From NCBI RefSeq assembly GCF_000026145.1, contig NC_009445.1:6230501-6294500 (forward strand): a stretch of DNA of 64,000 nt, given 5' to 3'. How positions within the stretch are numbered: position 1 is the first letter of the stretch; each line of letters opens with the position of its first letter. The DNA is from Bradyrhizobium sp. ORS 278 (GTDB taxonomy: Bacteria > Pseudomonadota > Alphaproteobacteria > Rhizobiales > Xanthobacteraceae). Below the pieces are notes generated by a model. That model was not told the DNA's origin and ran no database searches. It was given only the letters and a program-made list of their open reading frames with translations. Made by a program: the position numbers and the translations under genes. Shown here piece by piece: positions 60,969 to 64,000 of this stretch.

Positions 60969-63968
60969 ATGTCCGAGAAGCCGCAAAAATCCGACGCCGC
61001 CGATTATTCCAAGACCTTGTACCTGCCGCAGACGGAATTCCCGATGCGCGCCGGCCTGCCGCAGCGCGAGCCGGAGCTGCTGAAGTACTGGAACGACATC
61101 GACCTCTACGGCAAGCTGCGCGAGACCGCCAAGGGACGGCCGAAATTCGTCCTGCATGACGGCCCGCCCTATGCCAATGGCAACATCCACATCGGGCACG
61201 CGCTGAACAAGATCCTCAAGGACGTCGTGACCAAGAGCCAGCAGATGCTCGGCCACGATTCCAACTACGTGCCGGGCTGGGACTGCCACGGCCTGCCAAT
61301 CGAGTGGAAGATCGAGGAGGAGAACTACCGCAAGAAGGGCAAGTCCAAGCCCGACTTCCGCGACTCCTCCGCCATGGTCGCGTTCCGCCGGGAGTGCCGC
61401 GCCTATGCCGAGCATTGGCTCAACGTGCAGCGCGAGGAGTTCAAGCGTCTCGGCGTGATCGGCGACTGGGACCATCCCTACGCCACCATGACCTATCCGG
61501 CCGAGGCGCAGATCGCGCGCGAGCTGATGAAGTTCGCCGCCAACGGCACGCTGTATCGCGGCTCCAAGCCTGTGATGTGGAGCGTGGTCGAGAAGACCGC
61601 GCTCGCCGAGGCCGAGGTCGAGTACGAGGACTATCAGTCCGACACGGTGTGGGTGAAGTTTCCGGTGACCTCTCCGGCGCATGGCGCGCTGGCCGGCGCC
61701 TCGGTGGTGATCTGGACCACCACGCCCTGGACGCTCCCCGGCAACCGCGCCATCTCGTTCTCGCCGAAGATCGCCTACGGCCTCTACGAGGTCACCGACG
61801 CGCCGGCGGACAATTGGGCCAAGACCGGCGACAAGCTCATCCTTGCCGACGCGCTCGCCGAGAGCGTGTTCAAGCAGGCGCGCGTGACGTCCTACACCAA
61901 GCTGCGCGACATCCCCAGCGACACGCTCGATGCGGTCGAATGCGCGCATCCGTTCAAGGGCCTCGAAGGCGGCTACAATTTCGTCGTGCCGCTGCTGTCA
62001 GGCGAGCACGTGACCGACGACACCGGCACCGGCTTCGTGCACACCGCCCCCGGCCATGGCCGCGAGGACTTCGACGTCTGGATGGCCAATGCCCGCGAGC
62101 TCGACGGCCGGGGCATCGCAACCACGATCCCCTACACCGTCGACGAGAACGGAGCGCTGACCGATCACGCCCCCGGCTTCACGGGAAAACGCGTCATCAA
62201 CGACAAGGGCGAAAAGGGCGACGCCAACGAGGCCGTCATCAAGGCGCTGACCGACGCGGGCCTGCTGCTGGCGCGCGGCCGGCTGAAGCATCAATACCCG
62301 CATTCCTGGCGCTCCAAGAAGCCGGTGATCTTCCGCAACACGCCGCAATGGTTCATCGCGATGGACAAGGACATTGCGGACCACGGCGCAGCGAAGTCCG
62401 GCGACACCTTGCGCGCCCGCGCGCTGCAGGCGATCTCGGTCACGCAATGGGTGCCGGCGGCCGGCCAGAACCGCATCAACGGCATGATCGCCAACCGCCC
62501 GGACTGGGTGATCTCGCGCCAGCGCGCCTGGGGCGTGCCGATCGCCGTGTTCGTGCGCGAGAAGGGCGACGGCTCGGCCGAGATCCTGCAGGACGAGGCG
62601 GTCAACACCCGCATCGCTGATGCCTTCGCCAAGGAAGGCGCCGACGCCTGGTACGCCGACGGCGCGCGCGAGCGCTTCCTCGGCTCCCGCGCCAACGAGG
62701 ACTGGAAGAAGGTCGACGACATCTGCGACGTCTGGTTCGACTCCGGCTCGACCCATGCCTTCGTGCTCGAAGACCCCGTGCACTTCCCCGGCCTCGCCGG
62801 CATCAAGCGCAAGGTCGATGGCGGCCGGGATACGGTGATGTACCTGGAAGGCTCCGACCAGCATCGCGGCTGGTTCCACTCGTCGCTCTTGGAGAGCTGC
62901 GGCACCCGCGGCCGCGCGCCGTACGACGTCGTGCTGACGCACGGCTTCACGCTCGACGAGAACGGCCGCAAGATGTCGAAGTCGCTCGGCAACACCGTCG
63001 AGCCGCAGAAGGTGATCAAGGAGTCCGGCGCCGACATCCTGCGCCTCTGGGTCTGCGCCACCGACTACGCCGACGACCAGCGCATCGGCCCGGAGATCCT
63101 CAAGAACACCATCGAGACCTATCGCAAGCTGCGCAACAGCATCCGCTGGATGCTCGGCACCCTGCACCATTACAAGCGCAGCGAGGCGGTCGCGTTCACT
63201 GAGATGCCGGAGCTGGAGCGGCTGATGCTGCATCAGTTGTCGCAGCAGGCCGAGGTGATCCGCCGCGCCTATGCGGCGTTCGACTACAAGACCGTGATCG
63301 CGAGCCTCGCCGCGTTCATGAACACCGAGCTGTCGGCGTTCTATTTCGACATCCGCAAGGACACGCTGTATTGCGACCCGCCGTCCTCCGTGGCGCGCAA
63401 GGCGGCGCTGACCGCGATCGACCTGATCTGCGACGCCATCCTGAAATGGCTGGCGCCGGTGTTGTCGTTCACCACGGACGAGGCCTGGCGGATGTATCGC
63501 CCGGATGCCCAGCCGTCGGTGCATCTGACCTTGTTCCCGGACGCGATGGACGGCTATCGCGACGATGCGCTCGCGGCGAAATGGGAGACCATCCGCAATG
63601 TCAGGCGCGTCGTCACCGGCGCGCTGGAGCTTGCCCGCGCCGCCAAGACCATCGGCTCCTCGCTCGAGGCCTCGCCGATCATCTATGTCGCCGATCGCGC
63701 GCTGCTCGGCACCTTGTTCGATACGGACTTGGCCGAGGTCTGCATCACCTCGAACTACGAGGTCCGCGAAGGCGAGGCGCCGGCCGAGGCATTCCGGCTC
63801 GATGCGGTGCCAGGTGTCGGCGTGGTCGTGGAGAAGGCCGTCGGCAGGAAATGCGCCCGCTCCTGGAAGATCCTGGAGAGCGTCGGCGAGGACGCCGAAT
63901 ATCCCGACGTCTCCCCGCGCGACGCGAAGGCGCTGCGCGAGTGGAAGGCGCTCGGGGTCGGCGTGTGA
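60969..63968 (+). CDS. ileS: Isoleucyl-tRNA synthetase
   Basis: The 999-residue class I synthetase with editing domain. The HIGH motif is HIGH at about residues 74-77 ([10 protein letters not shown]). The CP1 editing region contains [13 protein letters not shown] and [19 protein letters not shown] appears in [12 protein letters not shown]. Standard length. Start [10 protein letters not shown] chosen; a TTG eight codons upstream is possible. The stop TGA overlaps an ATG at 63968 that may begin a further gene off the right edge. Confidence 0.97.
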   Translation: MSEKPQKSDAADYSKTLYLPQTEFPMRAGLPQREPELLKYWNDIDLYGKLRETAKGRPKFVLHDGPPYANGNIHIGHALNKILKDVVTKSQQMLGHDSNYVPGWDCHGLPIEWKIEEENYRKKGKSKPDFRDSSAMVAFRRECRAYAEHWLNVQREEFKRLGVIGDWDHPYATMTYPAEAQIARELMKFAANGTLYRGSKPVMWSVVEKTALAEAEVEYEDYQSDTVWVKFPVTSPAHGALAGASVVIWTTTPWTLPGNRAISFSPKIAYGLYEVTDAPADNWAKTGDKLILADALAESVFKQARVTSYTKLRDIPSDTLDAVECAHPFKGLEGGYNFVVPLLSGEHVTDDTGTGFVHTAPGHGREDFDVWMANARELDGRGIATTIPYTVDENGALTDHAPGFTGKRVINDKGEKGDANEAVIKALTDAGLLLARGRLKHQYPHSWRSKKPVIFRNTPQWFIAMDKDIADHGAAKSGDTLRARALQAISVTQWVPAAGQNRINGMIANRPDWVISRQRAWGVPIAVFVREKGDGSAEILQDEAVNTRIADAFAKEGADAWYADGARERFLGSRANEDWKKVDDICDVWFDSGSTHAFVLEDPVHFPGLAGIKRKVDGGRDTVMYLEGSDQHRGWFHSSLLESCGTRGRAPYDVVLTHGFTLDENGRKMSKSLGNTVEPQKVIKESGADILRLWVCATDYADDQRIGPEILKNTIETYRKLRNSIRWMLGTLHHYKRSEAVAFTEMPELERLMLHQLSQQAEVIRRAYAAFDYKTVIASLAAFMNTELSAFYFDIRKDTLYCDPPSSVARKAALTAIDLICDAILKWLAPVLSFTTDEAWRMYRPDAQPSVHLTLFPDAMDGYRDDALAAKWETIRNVRRVVTGALELARAAKTIGSSLEASPIIYVADRALLGTLFDTDLAEVCITSNYEVREGEAPAEAFRLDAVPGVGVVVEKAVGRKCARSWKILESVGEDAEYPDVSPRDAKALREWKALGVGV

Positions 63969-64000
63969 TGCGCGCTGGCGCGACACACTCCGCCGTCGTC

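Noticed and set aside
61998..63986. 662-codon minus-strand frame across ileS
   Set aside because: It is antisense to a strongly conserved synthetase, has no family features and an Arg/His/Gly-rich composition typical of a reverse-frame shadow in GC-rich DNA.
63968..64000. Start of a further gene ([11 protein letters not shown]) after ileS
   Set aside because: Only 11 codons are visible. The last bases also resemble the beginning of an intergenic repeat, so a gene such as lspA cannot be claimed.

Overview
This is a GC-rich (about two thirds G+C), densely coded chromosomal window from an alphaproteobacterium. It most resembles Bradyrhizobium or a close Nitrobacteraceae relative. The evidence is the gene content (an alpha-type histidyl-tRNA synthetase, a PetP/PetR regulator pair, a form I cox cluster of the Oligotropha/Afipia type, a type II lumazine synthase behind an FMN riboswitch) and many intergenic inverted repeats of the type scattered through Bradyrhizobium genomes. 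No rRNA or tRNA gene, CRISPR array, prophage or insertion-sequence transposase was recognised. Identification rests on recognising protein families and motifs by eye; no database search was run.

Layout. 1-5.6 kb is housekeeping: pgeF (cut by the window edge), midA-like and lgt on the minus strand; ubiK, rplY, pth and ychF on the plus strand. 5.6-11.8 kb is a patch of small, poorly characterised genes: a DUF4282 membrane protein, a tandem MaoC pair, small membrane or exported proteins and two NTF2/SnoaL-like paralogues. 11.8-18 kb holds a BenE-type transporter, an incomplete UgpBAE-like ABC importer and a GAF/HWE histidine kinase. 18-26.8 kb is the main accessory locus: a minus-strand coxC-M-S-L-D-E-F cluster encoding a form I (AYxCSFR) aerobic carbon monoxide dehydrogenase, its MoxR/VWA/XdhC-type maturation proteins and a MHYT-LytTR membrane regulator (CoxC). 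The gap between coxC and coxM carries direct repeats that could be the CoxC operator.

27-34 kb: FMN riboswitch plus ribH2, ybjN-like, proC, a hot-dog thioesterase, a 4-oxalocrotonate tautomerase, hisS (with a low-GC internal segment) and ilvE, separated by several long inverted repeats. 34.3-37.3 kb: petP, petR and a histidine kinase, with a 165-bp element bounded by 32-bp perfect inverted repeats between the last two. 37.3-43 kb: a probable aromatic-compound catabolic module (extradiol dioxygenase, IclR regulator, flavin hydroxylase, FAH-type hydrolase, solute-binding protein). 43.3-48 kb: small exported proteins, RNase T2, rlmJ, a cold-shock protein and an outer-membrane protein with a CtrA-like box upstream.

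48.3-64 kb: uvrC, a stand-alone GIY-YIG protein, pgsA-moaD-moaE-prmB in a tight operon, an omega-amino-acid:pyruvate aminotransferase, a holin-family membrane protein, a TipF-like degenerate EAL protein, a HAD hydrolase, a CheY-like receiver, ribF and ileS. MoaD and MoaE supply molybdopterin, which the CO dehydrogenase needs as a cytosine-dinucleotide cofactor; RibF supplies the FAD used by CoxM and makes the FMN that the riboswitch senses.
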